Source of the DNA: Absidia repens
Taxonomy: Eukaryota; Mucoromycota; Mucoromycetes; Mucorales; Cunninghamellaceae
DNA length: 64,000 nucleotides
Direction: 5' to 3'
Assembly: GCA_002105175.1 (NCBI GenBank)
Contig: MCGE01000035.1
Coordinates: 186,001-250,000, forward strand
Below are positions 1 to 12,480 of this stretch, piece by piece. Positions within the stretch are counted from its first letter, which is position 1. The number at the start of each line of letters is the position of its first letter. The notes beneath the pieces were generated by a model. That model was given only the letters and a program-made list of their open reading frames with translations. It was not told where the DNA came from and ran no database searches. A program made the translations under genes and the position numbers.

Positions 1-440
1 TATACCCCAACACAGCAAAATACTCTGTAATAACTGTGTTTTCACAGAAAAACATCCCTGTTTTCTTTTCTATGCACAAACTTATAGAGTTGGTGGAAGA
101 AGTCTCCATAATACCCAATCCGTTCCTTTTTCATTCTCAACTAGACACACTTTTTTTTTCTATGCGACTGTAATACACATTCCATGAAGCTCATCATGTA
201 AACGTACAACAGAGAAACTAATTATAAGAAGAAGAACATATTTATTTAGACGTAGGTACAAACGATGACAAACTATTACTAAGCTAAGGACGATTCCAAG
301 ATGCTAATCTACTGACATTCCCAAATCCTACATCCAAAATGAAAGCGTTTCCCCATGATGTTTGTTTTGCGTTTTTTAAAGCGCCCCTAATCCAAGTTCT
401 AACACTAATCCTAGATCACCAGTACCCCAATGAGCCTTGC
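1..440 (-). repeat. Composite interspersed repeat ending in an R1 copy
   Basis: Positions 1-215 are the reverse-complement match of about 44,880-45,110 and 53,470-53,700, sharing the 'tctataagtttgtgcgta' stretch and the TGTGTTTGTGTG-like block. They match 55,760-56,050 directly. Positions 220-440 are a minus-orientation copy of the R1 element, recognisable by the 'ccaaaatgaaagcgtttccc' block. No coding potential was seen. Confidence 0.7.
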
Positions 441-769
441 CATCATATCATTCAGACTACCATGAAGGAAAAAAAATAAAAAAGAACGAAAAAGAGAGGG
501 GAAAAAAATTTGGGAGCCAAAAAAAAAAAAAAAAGCAAAATGCGGAGCCTGAATCATTCAGTCCGTTTTTTTTTTATGTCAAAAAATCAGGGAAATGAAA
601 ACAAAAATTAAATGAAGGAGCAATAGTCATAATTACCATAGTGAATGATTCGTTTTATCTTCCAGTGGAAAGGCAGTTGCAACCCATACATAATCAAACT
701 CTAATCTCTCCGACGCCTTTCAAGTAAGCTATTATTTCAGCACACAAAAAAAAAAAAAAACTCTATTGA
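441..769. other. Intergenic, A-rich, no gene seen
   Basis: The stretch holds poly-A and poly-T tracts and repeat debris. I see no reading frame with support. Confidence 0.6.
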
Positions 770-1031
770 CGACGCGCTGAGCACCACGGTTGGTCCCCAC
801 AGGGCTGCCCACCATAGTCCTTCAAAAGGATAGATTTCTCCAATTAGAAGTTGACGAATTATAACAAATAAAAACAATATCGCTTCAAATAGTATGATTA
901 AAACGAGGTATGAAGTAAATGTCAATTTCTTTTTTATTGCTAATGTCACATAGCTTGTTTAAACTGGTAGTTATCGACGATATAATGAAGGTGGTACGGA
1001 CGGTATCTGAAAAATCCTCTGAAGCCTCTCA
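770..1031 (-). mobile_element. Mutator-like element end fragment
   Basis: The segment ends in the rightward terminal motif seen in complete copies elsewhere in the window: a 'cgatataatgaaggtggtacgg' type block followed by TCTGAAAAATCCTCTGAAGCCTCT. The internal part (about 820-960) matches 21,900-22,010 and 27,600-27,720. The final GGAGCAATTCCC terminus is missing, so this is a truncated relic. Positions 775-815 carry a separate short repeat (GCTGAGCACCACGG-like) also seen at 17,470 and 56,385. Confidence 0.6.
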
Positions 1032-1500
1032 AAAAAAAAGTTCAGTCGTACCTGAATCCCCAATAAAAAACGGTTCCTGAAAAAAGGAGTTGCATAAATT
1101 TGGTTTCAAACTCCATTTTTCGAAAATGGCTTTAATGGAGATGGTCCTCTTCCTTGGTTACCAGAATATATATAAAAAAAAAAGCCCTCATCTCATGCAC
1201 ACACATGAAAATCAATATTATATGGTACACAGTCTGTATATTAATGATGGAATAGTTAAATTTTGAACAAAATGCATATGTAAAAAACTGGGGTACAACT
1301 TGAACATCCACTTTATTACCGTGGGATCGATTATTTTTTCTTTTTGAGGCTATGCAAACATGTACGTAGAAGTGAGCGAAATGGCCTCCCCCCCCCCTCT
1401 CTCCTTCACTTCTCCACAGAGCTACATGACCGAATAATGATTACTATAGTTTAACTGAACCTCAGAACTACTGATAGATACATGATGATTTTCGATAACA

Positions 1501-2170
1501 TTTTTTTTTTTTTGTAATGTGTCATTTATTTAAATAAAGACTTGGTCTCACGTCATAAGAGCGGTGGCCAATAATATTATATAGGAGTGAAGGGGACAAA
1601 GGTGATAAAAAACAGGGACAAGGAGAGGGGAGACGTGATATAAGAAAAGGCTAAGCGGGCAAAAGAGGTGGAGGAGGAAGTAAAAGGGAGTAGAGGGAAC
1701 ATAGATGTTATATATGTTTCTGGCTAAAGAGAAAGGCGGGTTTTTTTTTTTTTTTTTTTTTTTTTGTTATATAAAATTATATATCAATTATATGCAAGAC
1801 TTACCATCTAAACCATCAAGGAGCAACAGAGGATGGGTGAGGAGGTTGAAGAGCTTGAATGGAGGAGGAAATGGTGGAGAGCATTGTGGAGGTGCGGACT
1901 GGGATACGGTCGAAGGTATATGCCCAGTGGGATTTCCAAATGGAGTGGAGAGTGGAACCCAGTAGTTGGAGCCATTGGGTATTATTGACCAAATGGGGGT
2001 ATGGGGACGGACGAAGGAAAAGAAGAGAGTACCATATGCTGTCAGGAGAGAAATCGAGGGCATGAAAATATTGATGCCAAAGGGATTGCCAAACAAGATA
2101 GCTGGGAGAGCATTCGAGAGCGAGGATGACATCAATCCTCTCCCCCCCCCCACTTTTGCCACAGTGGCTG
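1501..2170 (-). repeat. Poly(A)-tailed retroelement-like repeat, minus strand
   Basis: Read on the minus strand, this segment ends with an AATAAA-like signal and a poly(A) tract (plus-strand T run at 1501-1513). The terminal 70 bp, with the motif AAGAGCGGTGGCC on the plus strand, match 26,090-26,155, where the same family has inserted into a transposon. A Pro/Ser-rich minus-strand open stretch at 1811-2162 is followed by a GTAAGT, so a decayed retroposed gene is possible. The 5' limit is uncertain. Confidence 0.45.
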
Positions 2171-2339
2171 TGGATATACCAATAGTAATGAACTGAGGTT
2201 ATCATCAAATAAGAAAAAATAATAAGATTGTATGTAAATATGTTTTTAAAAGCAGGCTGTTAATACACGACGAGGAACCTCGTTTAGTAAATAAAAGCAA
2301 AAAAAAAAAAAAAAAAAAAAAAAAAGAAGGTGGCGACAG

Positions 2340-2632
2340 ACATTGAACTGCTAGCTAACTCAGAAAACCTGCTGGCTAAATCGAAAAAATTGCTAGCTAA
2401 CTCGAAAAAACTGCTGGCTAACTCAGAAAACCTGCTGGCTAACTCGACAAAACTGCTGGCTAACTCAGAAAACCTGCTGGCTAACTCAAAAAAACTACTG
2501 GCTAACTCAGAAAACCTGCTGGCTAACTCGAAAAAATTGTTAGCGAACTCAAAAAACCTGCTGGCTAACTCAAAAAAACTGCTAGCTAACTCGATTTTTT
2601 TTTTTTTGTATACTAGCTAGCTAACTCGAAAA
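2340..2632. repeat. 21-bp minisatellite, about 13 units
   Basis: The array consists of near-identical 21-bp units of the type CTGCTGGCTAACTCAGAAAA, drifting between GCTAGC and GCTGGC and between gaaaac and aaaaaa. One frame reads as an uninterrupted leucine-led heptad, LLANSEN or LLANSKK, repeated about 12 times. It starts only at a GTG and lies between a poly-A run (2300-2326) and a poly-T run (2595-2607). A detached residual unit lies at 2614-2632. I treat it as a minisatellite, not a gene. Confidence 0.85.
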
Positions 2633-2649
2633 AGGAGTCCTGCCTCTAT

Positions 2650-2681
<32 letters not shown>

Positions 2682-3025
2682 CTGTGGGAATCGGGATACT
2701 ATCGCATTTGGGGTGGTATGGTGGTTTTAGGGCTCTAAATTCCATACCCTCGTCTACATCATATATAAATTGAGTTTCGTATTGAATAAAGTCCATTTAG
2801 AGTGTATCAAAATAATAATAATAAATGAAGGATAGGTAGAAGACTAGGCAAGAAAACGATCATCTGGCTGTCCACATCGTGTTACACAATTTGTCCAAAG
2901 TGAAAAGCTGAATCGTCTCGAGCGGAGTTTAGTTCCGTCTAAAAAAATTCTCAACTTCAACCAGTATTTGCGTGTTGGCGTTGAAAAATCTAGCACCCAC
3001 TTCTTTTTATTTACTCATTCACACG

Positions 3026-3548
3026 GGGGACTTTATTGAAAAACAAGGTGAAACAAGCCGAAGGTATGTCGAAGGATTTTACACAATGCATTATCATTTT
3101 GGCTTGTCCCCTGCTTATTGTTTGGTCGCTAAATAGCTTTTCCTTGGCTATGATATGCCTGCATCAGTATGTAGCAGGATGACGGGCTGATGGTAATGGA
3201 ATGACTTGAAACCTCATGGAATTACGCACTTCCTTTTCCTGATGCTGCTGTCTTGTAGGTGCGAACAAAAATAGGCTACGATTGGAAGTGTAAGGGGACT
3301 TTACTGAAAAACAAGGTGAAGCAAGCTGAAGGTATGTCGAAGGATTTTATACAAGGCATTATCATTTTGGCTTGTCCCCTGCTTATTGTTTGGTCGCTAA
3401 ATAGCTTTTCCTTGGCTATGATATGCCTGCATCAGTATGTAGCAGGATGACGGGCTGATGGTAATGGAATGACTTGAAACCTCATGGAATTACGCACTTC
3501 CTTTTCCTGATGCTGCTGTCTTGTGGGTGCGAACGAAAATAGGCAATA
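3026..3548. repeat. Tandem direct duplication, period about 268 bp
   Basis: About 250 bp starting at the GGGGACTTTA motif (3026) recur with few changes from 3296 and end in matching GTGCGAAC blocks (near 3260 and 3528). The unit has a short plus-strand frame with a hydrophobic stretch (ILACPLLIVWSL) but no credible gene structure. Confidence 0.85.
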
Positions 3549-4480
3549 CTTCTAATCCTTCAATAAAATGTTTTGGTCTCCAAGGTAATGTATAGAAAAG
3601 GGGATCATACTGCATTCATTTACTAATAATTCTCTCTCTCTCTCTTCTTTTTGGCTTCTATGTTCTGTTACGTGAGAGACGAGGAGGATCACTAGTGATT
3701 CTAGCAGGCGATCTAGGCACAAACGCATGCTCTTGTCACTACGATTATGGCCGACTATGCAAAGAAATGGATCATTATCATCATCATCATCATCACATAT
3801 TTTATTTCGATGGACAACCGGAGGTTTATTATTCTGAAGTTGATGGGCGAACAAGACCAATTATTATTATTGTTAAGGCATTGCGCGGAATTGGCTTCAC
3901 ATGGTACTTCCCACACTTACATAGTTCAAAATACCCGCCAACTGCACTCTGACACTCTTATCTTCTAGAAATATCCAAAGCTTACGATATGCCTACAAGT
4001 ATCTCTCCATGGATATGTTAGCCTTGCTCCACGTTGATGATTGTCTCAATGGAAACCCTCTTTAGTGTTGTATAGTCTATTTTTACACATGATTTGATTT
4101 ATTTATTTTTTTGTACATTATTAATGTCTTTTTACATTGCCTTTGCATTTTACTCAGAACATTATGATGCATAACCCACAAACTGTTATATATATCTTAC
4201 TCTCCTCTCAGTCTTATTATATGATATCGTATCTATATTTGAATAAAATATATCGTCCTTTTTTTCATTATTTTGTCTCTCAAACGATTAATATGTCTTT
4301 ATATGATCCCTTAGAACCCCTTTTACACCTCAAAGCGAAGGTTTCGTTTTTTGTATGACAAGATCGTGGGGCTAACCAATGCCTCATGGAAGATAATTTC
4401 AAATTCCACCCACGTGAGTTTTATTTTTTCGTTCTCTTCTTCCGCTCTTTCTCCTTCATCGTTGTCCCCCCCCCAAAGTC
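3549..4480. other. Intergenic; ATC microsatellite
   Basis: No gene was seen. A short ATC trinucleotide run lies at 3776-3796 and a CT-rich run at 3632-3645. The short frames here lack splice context or recognisable domains. Confidence 0.5.
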
Positions 4481-4690
4481 ATGGTGAACTTAGATTAGTG
4501 CCAGGGCTAGTTGAGAAACGTTTTCAGATCAGGGATGACAACAAGCTTGGGGAAGCCCTTTCATTTTGGATCTAGGATCTAAGGGCACCATTAACCGGAT
4601 TTTGAAGTCGTCATTCGCTTAGTTTAATGTTAGCTTGCGCCCATAGTTTGTATCTAAATTTAAATAAAACATTTCTTTTTACTTGCTTCC
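4480..4690 (+). repeat. R1 interspersed repeat, plus orientation
   Basis: This copy contains the R1 hallmarks in order: AGATTAGTG, TTTTCAGATCAGGGATG, GGGGAAGCCCTTTCATTTTG, TAGTTTGTATCTAAATT and AAATAAAAC. R1 is about 200 bp long and ends in a canonical AATAAA. Confidence 0.75.
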
Positions 4691-5555
4691 TTAGAAAATT
4701 TCTCATTAGTTTCTCTCAAGACTTTCTAAAATAGACCCTTTTTTACTATCGCCCCTTTTGATCTTCTGTTCTGTTTCCATAAAAGATACCTCTTTGGTCT
4801 TTTTCCTGTCTTTTATTGTGCAATATATTAGATTTTTCATAATTGTACCTTAGATTAGTGTGGGCTTGTATCCAGAGGTCCTATTAGGGTCACTTGTGTT
4901 ACCTCCAATAGATCCCTTCCCTCGCTCTTAGTTTAGTGTATACCATATTGCTTCAAAAAAATATGCACTTTTTATTACCCAATTCCTGACCTATTATATA
5001 GGAAATAATATCGTTATTGTAACTATTTTATATATGATGGTTTATCATACACACCATCCCCCACTATGGTTACGTTCCTCCGTCCCCTGAGCCTTAGCTA
5101 CTAATCATCATTCCCAAGTCAATTGGTATCAAACGTGACATTATTCTAATTGACCAATTATATTAATAAATGTTGGTTGTGCCGCGAATGTACATGCTTC
5201 TACACTATGTAGCATTTCGCTCTGCTTTCACACTATCACGTTGCGCATTACCCTGAATACTATTCCCCACCATTCATACACTATATAACGTATCGAAGTC
5301 CGAAATGGCAGAGGCGACAAAAACAAAATATCCCGCAGTGATTTTCCCGTCGCCAGACTTACCTGCTCTTTTCCTATACACATATATACGCAGTATACAT
5401 TACGTGGGATACTGACTCAACAGCGGGGCAAAACCCCATTTCTTTTTCACGCACATATACACTCCCACACCTTTTTTTTTTTTTTACAAACACATATGGC
5501 ATACCCAGTTGACAAGTCAATTATATGCCTGAGGAAGGCCAATGATAATGGAAAA
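4691..5555. other. Intergenic, no gene seen
   Basis: AT-rich sequence with weak similarity to other composite repeat tails, such as the 'acacacttttttttt' type near 5460. No coding exon could be supported. Confidence 0.5.
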
Positions 5556-5559
5556 ATAT

Positions 5560-5785
5560 AGGACAAATTTTATTTCGATGTAATTTATAAACTACGACAA
5601 CTAATGCGAAGCTAAGCTAATAAAGATTCCAAACTGTCATTTAATGGTGGTTCCCAGGCACGAATTGAAAATGAAAATGTTTTTCCATATATGTTGTAAA
5701 TTCCTGATTTAAACCCCCTTGAAGTCTATGCCCAACGCTAATGAAAGATGATTAACGCCTCAATGAGGTTACCGATGAAGGTGAT
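5560..5785 (-). repeat. R1 interspersed repeat, minus orientation
   Basis: It shares the 'tgaaaatgtttttccatat' block and the 'gatgattaacgcctcaatgaggtt' type end with R1. It sits about 0.9 kb upstream of HET gene A. A matching R1 lies at the equivalent place upstream of HET gene B, so it was present before that duplication. Confidence 0.7.
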
Positions 5786-6564
5786 GTTCTTAAAACAAAA
5801 TGACGAGGGAAAAAAAAAGTAGAAAATTATGCGATGCGGCGTTTTAATATAATCATCGTCCGTTTTATCGCATGCTCTTAGAAGGATTAATTGTAAAAGA
5901 AAAAAAAAAGTTGGAACAGCCAGAATGCGCCATAATACTCATGCATCTCTTTATTTTACAAGCAAGTCAATGATCCAATTTGATTAAATCCCCAGTGCGG
6001 TAGGGAGTCATCATCAACAAGATGCAGTGAGTAAGTCAAAGAAAAACCGAGTGAGCGGCCTAAAAATCAGAATAGTTTATCAGCTTATCAGTTTAATGGA
6101 TTGACTGAATCATTCTTTTCCAGCTCTACCTTACTAAAGTTCATTTTTGTAATCTATATTCATAAATGTGTAAGTAAGAATGAGGAAACATTTGCCTTTT
6201 TTTTTTGTTATTTTTTTTTTTTTTTTAAAAAAAAACACGATGCAAACATAAATAAATAAATCATTATGTTGACATCTCGGTTCCCAGACCACAAGAAATA
6301 AAGTGGCGGAAATTTAAAAGATAGCAAGCACCAAAAAAAAAAAAAAAATCAGGTACCAAATTTTATAAAAATGAATGACAGAGACATACCAAAGATGTTA
6401 AAAATCGATCTTCAGTATTAAAAAAATCTGATATCCATTGACTGTAGTAGGTTTCGACTTGATTCTTTAATCAACAACAACAAAACAACAACAGCCAAGT
6501 GTCGGCGTAACACGTCCCTAGTCCAAACTTTAAATACGGTCTATTTTGCAACTCATCAAACGCC

Positions 6565-6574
6565 ACACATGTGT
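6565..6574 (+). promoter_or_regulatory. Palindromic E-box-like element, HET gene A promoter
   Basis: The perfect 10-bp palindrome ACACATGTGT lies 72-81 bp upstream of the ATG and is preceded by CGCC. The same core recurs at nearly the same distance in all five HET genes of the window. CANNTG-type palindromes are typical bHLH sites; the binding factor is inference. Confidence 0.6.
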
Positions 6575-6645
6575 CAGAAAAATACATTGCGTATTCCACC
6601 TTGTTAACGGTTTCTCTTTTTCTCTTTCTCACCTTTCTCACCAAT

Positions 6646-8795
6646 ATGACTAAGGACGAGCCAGTGGAACATCTCTTTCAAGGTATGTCATGGGCATATA
6701 GAAAACGTAAAAAATAAAAATAAAATAAACAACAGCGAATAACCCGAATTTATTTTTTTGTAGAATTAGCCTGTGACGACACTCAGCAGCAACAACAGCA
6801 GCAGGAACAAAAACCATTTCACGTTGTGCTTGTCGACATTGAAAAGGCTGCCCACAGGGACAGTGCCATTCATTGTGTTGAAAAGCCACTGGAAGGAGAC
6901 ATTGAAGATTTAAGTTTTGTTGCCTTATCTTACCGTTGGGGCGAATTACAAGAACAATTGGTTGACACAAAATGTGGCTATATAGCATCTATCACGTCAT
7001 TTGCATTGGATGATTTTTATTTGCTTTGCTATATGATGAGTAAGGAACCCGATTTGAAATCCATCAAGTATGTGTGGGTGGATGCGATATGTGTGGATCA
7101 AACCAATTATGAACGCCGTAAAGCCACTATTCATCAAATGAGCAACATTTACGAAAAAGCTACGTATATTTTGGCAGTGCCTGATCTTCACCGGCATCAT
7201 TTGCAGAACGTATTGCAATCAATTTCTAATAACATGCGCGGCCTTCATTTTTATGGGGACTATATCTATTATCTCATTCATGGAAATACGGAACAGCTCG
7301 CTCAACTGGACAATGAATTTCTCGACGAAATCGAAGTGCCGAAAGATCCAATGCTAAGACGGATGCTGACAAAATATACTGAATGTTTTACGTACGGATT
7401 TACGAAAAAGAAGGCTTTTGATTGCCACCCTGAAGCCGAGGTATTAGTTGCACATTTATACGACATCAGCCAAGCTGAAACTCTGACCAATTATCACTCT
7501 TATGCAGATGTTGCAACTGGGAAACCCCAAACACAGGCTGATTGCTACGCCTCTTTTGAAGATTTGATTGGTCGCCATGATTCGGATTACTACCTCCAGA
7601 AAGATCGTGAATTAGAATGGCGGGGCAAGAGAGATAGAAGAGCCATTCCGATATTGCCATGGAAGGATCTTATCATTCAAAGGAAAAACGAAATCCGACA
7701 AACCATGAAACTTTTGAATGATCTCATCGTGGATTGGGCATCTCGTGTTTGGGTGATCAGCGAATACCATATTGCAAAAAAGAAAAACAATCTAAAGTTT
7801 TGGTTTATTGGAATCCACGAACATAGGTATACGTATGGTACCTGTGGTATGCCATTTTTTAAATTTGATTTTTTGGACTCTAAATTCTCCTCTGCCGGTC
7901 GACACGCTGAATTAGAAATTGACAAACTACCTTCAATCTACTTACAATTCCACGAAACGATGGCTAGACGACTCGTTACTCAAAGCTTTTGTGAAATGAT
8001 GCTGTGCTCTAAGGCGAGTAAAAATGGTGAGTCCGCCCCCCCCCACTTTTTTTTTTTTTTTGAAATTGACAGTACGGTTTATAATTTCTATATTAATATC
8101 TATGTGTAGAGGATCGATTTTACGCCATTTTGCCCCAAACAAAGTATAAGGACAAAACCAACCAAGTGCCTGATTGGAATATTAATAATATGACTTCGAT
8201 CAAGTTGAAACTATTCGAGATCCTGGATACCAAAGACAAGTTAACGCTTTTATTTTTAGCTGGGTTCAACCGTTCATCATCCCGATTTGAATTAACAGCA
8301 GATGTATTACCAACATTTGCAACATCGTCAGTATCCAAGTCAGCATGTAACTATTTTGCCGCAGACTATCCTCTCAATTTTGACTTGGACAACAAATCCA
8401 CCATCACACTTCACCCTCATGCTCGTGACTCGCACCTGTCTTATTTCCTTCAGTTGACGCCCAAGACATATTCCGTTGCGGATTTATCCACGAATCATCC
8501 TGACTATATAGACAGTTCTCGTGGTGATTATCTTGACGAATTAGCAGACGCAATGATAGAAAAAACAAGAAATTATCTTCAACTCAGTACGCCGGTTTGC
8601 ATTGTATGTATCAGTTACTTCGACACAAGTACCAGTACCTACTGGGAATCATATAGAACACTCATGAAGGGTGCTCTTTATCTGGCGGGAAGTTTTCGAG
8701 AAAACAAATGGACCCTCATTAAGCCTTACGCGCTGTCGGACGAAGATTTATTTGATCGCGGTAATAAAAATGGTACCGTTTTTAATATATATTAA
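6646..8795 (+). CDS. HET-domain protein, copy A
   Basis: Three exons (6646-6682, 6764-8026, 8110-8795) join in frame to 661 residues with GT-AG introns. The first exon encodes a short MTKDEPVEH-type leader, followed by a run of seven Gln (about residues 19-25). The HET domain (PF06985 type) spans about residues 60-215. It has LSYRWGE near 67-73, VWVDAICVDQ near 116-125, then YERRK and QMSNIYEKATYI. The C-terminal half is shared only with its paralogues here and ends in NGTVFNIY. In ascomycetes HET proteins trigger cell death after non-self fusion; their role in early-diverging fungi is not established. Intron 2 holds a C-run and T-run. A CAATAAATAAAAA block lies about 30 bp after the stop. 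Frame and splice sites look intact. Confidence 0.85.
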
Positions 8796-9690
8796 AAAAG
8801 TGACCCAATGATGGTCATCATTATCAATAAATAAAAATTAGCGTTTTCTTCACTAAATTATGAGGAAGTGGGATTAAAGAAGTTTGATGTAGTGCCTTAA
8901 GTACAGTAGGTATTGTACTATACTTACTAGACACATAAAGTAGACACACCTTTTTGTTTCGTAAACGATTCAAATCGACTAATTCTTGGAAAATGATCAG
9001 CGAATGGATGTGGGCATCGTCAGCAAGCCTAACACACATCATCTTGTGTGTCAATCGAAGGGGAGATTGTCAAAATTATAGCACCCAAAGTAGGACTGGA
9101 TATGTCCCTCCCCCCGTACCGTCGCTTTTAAGATTTGAAAAGAAGATGGCAGCATCCATACCATACCATCCTTTGTTCTACCGATGCGCACCAGTTGGGA
9201 CGGTCATGTCTTGTCATGATAGAAAATAAATGAAGATATAGAAATTAGAAAGTCATCCAATAGAAAGGAGTGATAGAATTGAGCACGACTTCTTTTTATT
9301 GAATAGAGCAAAGTTGGCGTAATTATATTTTTTTTTCTATATCCAGGGTACCTAATGGATCGGATGACGGGTTTATCGTTATTGCGCGAGTCATTCAGGG
9401 GCAATGGGGAACCGTTTTTCATAGGATAGGATAACCGGTACAGTATGATATCGATATGGTATCTAGATGCAATGCATATTGTATGTAGAAATTGGATGCA
9501 CCGATGATGGAAGGTAGAGACGGTTTCATATATATATATATATATATATATATTCTCAGGTGCTAGGAATAGGAACGTTGGTCCCTCACCATGCACAAAA
9601 TGGCATTCTGCTGTTGTTGCTGCTGCTACTGCTTGTTTTCACACCTCCATAGCGCATGCTCTCATCTTGCCAATGACCATGTCATCCAGG
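8796..9690. other. Intergenic; TA microsatellite
   Basis: The 3' end of HET gene A is followed by unique AT-rich sequence, with a (TA)n run at about 9530-9553. No supported gene. Confidence 0.5.
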
Positions 9691-9699
9691 TCTGTCTGT

Positions 9700-10018
9700 C
9701 GAATTTGTCGCGTGCCATCGTCCACACATATCCATCACGCGTTTACCGATCACAACCCAACAATTGTACCTTATCGCTGACTAGAATATCCTGACACTGG
9801 CAATGGTCTACAATCAATATCAAAGATTAATCATCTATCTATTCCATAATACGCTATTTTATTCCCTCATCTCGAACCCTACCAATAATCCATTATCATC
9901 TATTGTCATAGAAATTTATTATTCCAACATCCGCTTCCCTATCTTTTACTATAAAAACCCGCTATCATTTTATTCAATAAAAACCATATCTGTTATATTA
10001 CTTACTTGATTAACTCTA
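9700..10018 (+). repeat. Interspersed repeat R4, copy 1
   Basis: It matches 30,440-30,650. Shared blocks are TCACAACCCAACAATTGTACC, CAATCAATATCAAAGATTAATC and a terminal TATAAAAACCCGCTATCATT followed by ATTCAATAAAAACC. A reverse-orientation tail lies near 26,645-26,690. It abuts the transposon relic that begins at 10,016. Confidence 0.65.
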
Positions 10019-10481
10019 CATATACAAATTATTACAGTACCAATCGCCGTCATCTTTATTGAGTTTTCCGTACGCCTTCCAACCACGCGACGCTTCTGTT
10101 GTCTTGAAGGTCTTGGTTTGCCGAGAACCCTTGGACGGTTCGCTTCCGCCTCTCTTTTTCTGGCTACAATTCATTTTCATGGCCAAGCCCTTGTAGCCTG
10201 GATTGGGGGCTGATTGCAAACCCATTGGTTTTTGGGAAATCCTTCACATCGTCGATCATACTCTTTCAATCAGGATAGGATTTTCCCAATAAGAAGTTAA
10301 CTGATCATAGTAAATAAAAATAATAGAGGTTGAAATAGTATAGTAAACGGGATTAAAGAAGTAAATGTCAAATTTTTATATTGCTAATATCACGTCGTAT
10401 GCTTTGATTGCTAATTATCGGCGATACAATAAAGGCGGTACGGCCGGTATCTGAAAAATCATCTGAAATGGAGCAATTCCC
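10016..10481 (-). pseudogene. Mutator-like element end with FAR1-like zinc-finger relic
   Basis: Read on the minus strand, a terminal inverted repeat (GGGAATTGCTCCATTTCAGA at 10,481) leads into a short MIDDVKDFPKTNGFAIS frame. After an apparent frameshift comes a Cys/Lys-rich frame with MNCSQKKRGG, then GWKAYGKLNKDDGDWYC. This order (GF-I-S, a C-s-r-G-like cysteine, then a basic region and a terminal W) resembles the FAR1/WRKY-GCM1-type DNA-binding domain at the N-terminus of MULE transposases. Other copies have MVQDVKAFARRNGFAIS in the same position. The catalytic transposase core was not found. The domain call is from memory of the motif pattern. Confidence 0.55.
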
Positions 10482-11139
10482 TTTTTTTTTATGGAATATG
10501 CGGTCGTTGAGGCATCATCTCTTATTACTTGATCAAATGCTCATGAACTATCAAAAAAAGACTCGTCACTTCTTCCTCAACTAGTTCTATCATTTTTAGG
10601 ACTTGTTATCAAAATGTCAGATGACAGCCGTGCTTGGTGTCTGGATTTGAAAATCTACTTGTCAAAAAAAAAGATCAATGACAACAATTAAAAGTAATTT
10701 ACTTATGTCGCTCTGTTGTTTGTGGATGTGTTTGTTCAAGTTCATTTTGTATCTTGTACAAATTATTCCGTGGTATAAATGGACATTATAAAAGTTTTAA
10801 AATATCAAAAATCAAAAACCAATAAAAAAAAATTTAAAAAAAAAGATAGCGCATTGAGAGAGCTCATCCATTTTTTATGTATGCAAGTAATTCCTCTCAT
10901 CCCTTATGTTTAGAAATCTAAAAATTAGAACAGAGCATCGGCCACGTCGGTTAAATTGATGTTGCCTCAGGTGTCACCCTAAGAGAGGAGTCACCATGTT
11001 GATAATGGTCTATCAAAAGATCGCGTATCGGTTCCTTACGTGGGAAACCAAACTTTTATCATTCAAATCCCGCACTCGTGCATTTTTATTTTCTCCTCTC
11101 TTTTCCCTTTTTTATTTTTTTTCTTCATCATTCAAATGC
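10482..11139. other. Intergenic, no gene seen
   Basis: AT-rich sequence with short A runs. No exon supported. Confidence 0.5.
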
Positions 11140-11345
11140 TTGAGGTTGTGATGGTCTTAGCATAGTATCAGGACTAGTTTAGACAAGTTTTTTAGATCAG
11201 GGATGTCAATATACATGGGGAAACCCTTCCATTTTGAATTCAAGATTCAGGACCTTCACTCGATGGCTTCATTAGTTCAGCGTAGTGTTAGTTCTCCATG
11301 GTTTATATCTGCAATTAAATAAAACTTGTATCTTTTTACTTACTT
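11140..11345 (+). repeat. R1 interspersed repeat, plus orientation
   Basis: Diagnostic blocks are present: GACTAGTTTAGACAAGTTTT, ATCAGGGATGTCAATA, CATGGGGAAACCCTTCCATT and an AAATAAAAC end. Confidence 0.7.
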
Positions 11346-12480
11346 CAATAAAAACATACTTTTATTCGTCTTTGTTATGCCTGTTATAAGCGATCCTTTT
11401 TTGCCATCAACCTAATGTTGACAGTTTTTATGCTACAATAAAATATCTTTCGGCAGCCATCCTCTTGCAATGTACATTACATTATATTATATACCTTTTA
11501 ACAGTTGTCCCTTTAGATCAGTGTTGATCATTCTTCAGATCTCACTTTTACCTCTCTCATGCTCCCTCGACTAGATCCCTTGGTTACTATGAACCCCTCT
11601 CTCCTTTAGTTTTAGTATCTTCCAATATGCTTCAATAAATCAAGTCTTTTTTATTAAACATCATCTAATCCATCGGATAATGAACAATGTTGCTTTGTTA
11701 AGTGGTCAACTAAACACTTGCTTTCTATTTCACCCGCTATGACTTACATTCCCCCCCCTTCCCCTTCCCCTCACCATAGATACTCAGGGATTGATGGTCG
11801 TCTTTGATCATATACTATCAAAGATGAACATGACTCCTGCTCCACCAGTCACATCATGGAGCCAGTGCCGTAGGGCATTTTACACTACTTTCTGGCTTAT
11901 CTATAAATAACTTGCACCCCTCCCCCTTTTCCCGTAGAGGCATAGTGACTTGTTGACAGGTCTAGTTCCATTGGCCCCATTCCACCCATTCATATGAACC
12001 AACCTAGGCTGTGCTGCCAGTGTAAAGACCATTAGACTGAACTTCGCGTATATATTCAGGTGGAGAGGGAGGGGTGGGAGGGATTTACAACATTGTGATC
12101 GTCAAAATGGTCATTTTGAATTAGTGTTAGACTTCGCGTGAGGGTAAAAAACTGTTGACATCTCGGGGGGGAGTGTTTACTGTGCAAATCCGACACCAGG
12201 ATTGGCATTTTTGTTTATGCGTGACATCGATTTCAAAATGTGCGACAAGTAACTCTGGAAAGACTATCACTTCATTTCCCTTTTCCTTTTTTTTTTTCTT
12301 TTTTTTTGTTGTTGTTGTTGTTGTTGTTGTTGTCGAGGAATCTGATCGAAAATCTAATCGCATCTTATGATAGCTTAGATCGAGCCAAACAATAATAATA
12401 TATAGATACTGTACTTTTTTTTTTTCATAAAAAAAGGTAGCCTTGGACGTTTGAAATTGGGACCATCAGATAGACAGGCA
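11346..12480. other. Intergenic; TTG microsatellite
   Basis: Mostly unique AT-rich sequence. A (TTG)n tract lies at 12,308-12,334 next to a T run, and it explains the poly-Val and poly-Thr frames there. No gene supported. Confidence 0.5.

Noticed and set aside
2330..2620. 96-codon frame of leucine heptads
   Set aside because: It is the translation of a 21-bp tandem repeat, starts only at GTG and ends in a T run. Kept as a minisatellite.
3259..3450. 63-codon frame with a hydrophobic segment
   Set aside because: It spans one unit of a 268-bp tandem duplication, and the other unit does not preserve the start.
6997..8142. Minus-strand frames opposite HET gene A (and equivalents opposite B-D)
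   Set aside because: They are shadows of the conserved sense frame, with no start or splice logic.
12127..12370. Overlapping frames with poly-Thr/Lys and poly-Val
   Set aside because: They are produced by a (TTG)n microsatellite and a T run.
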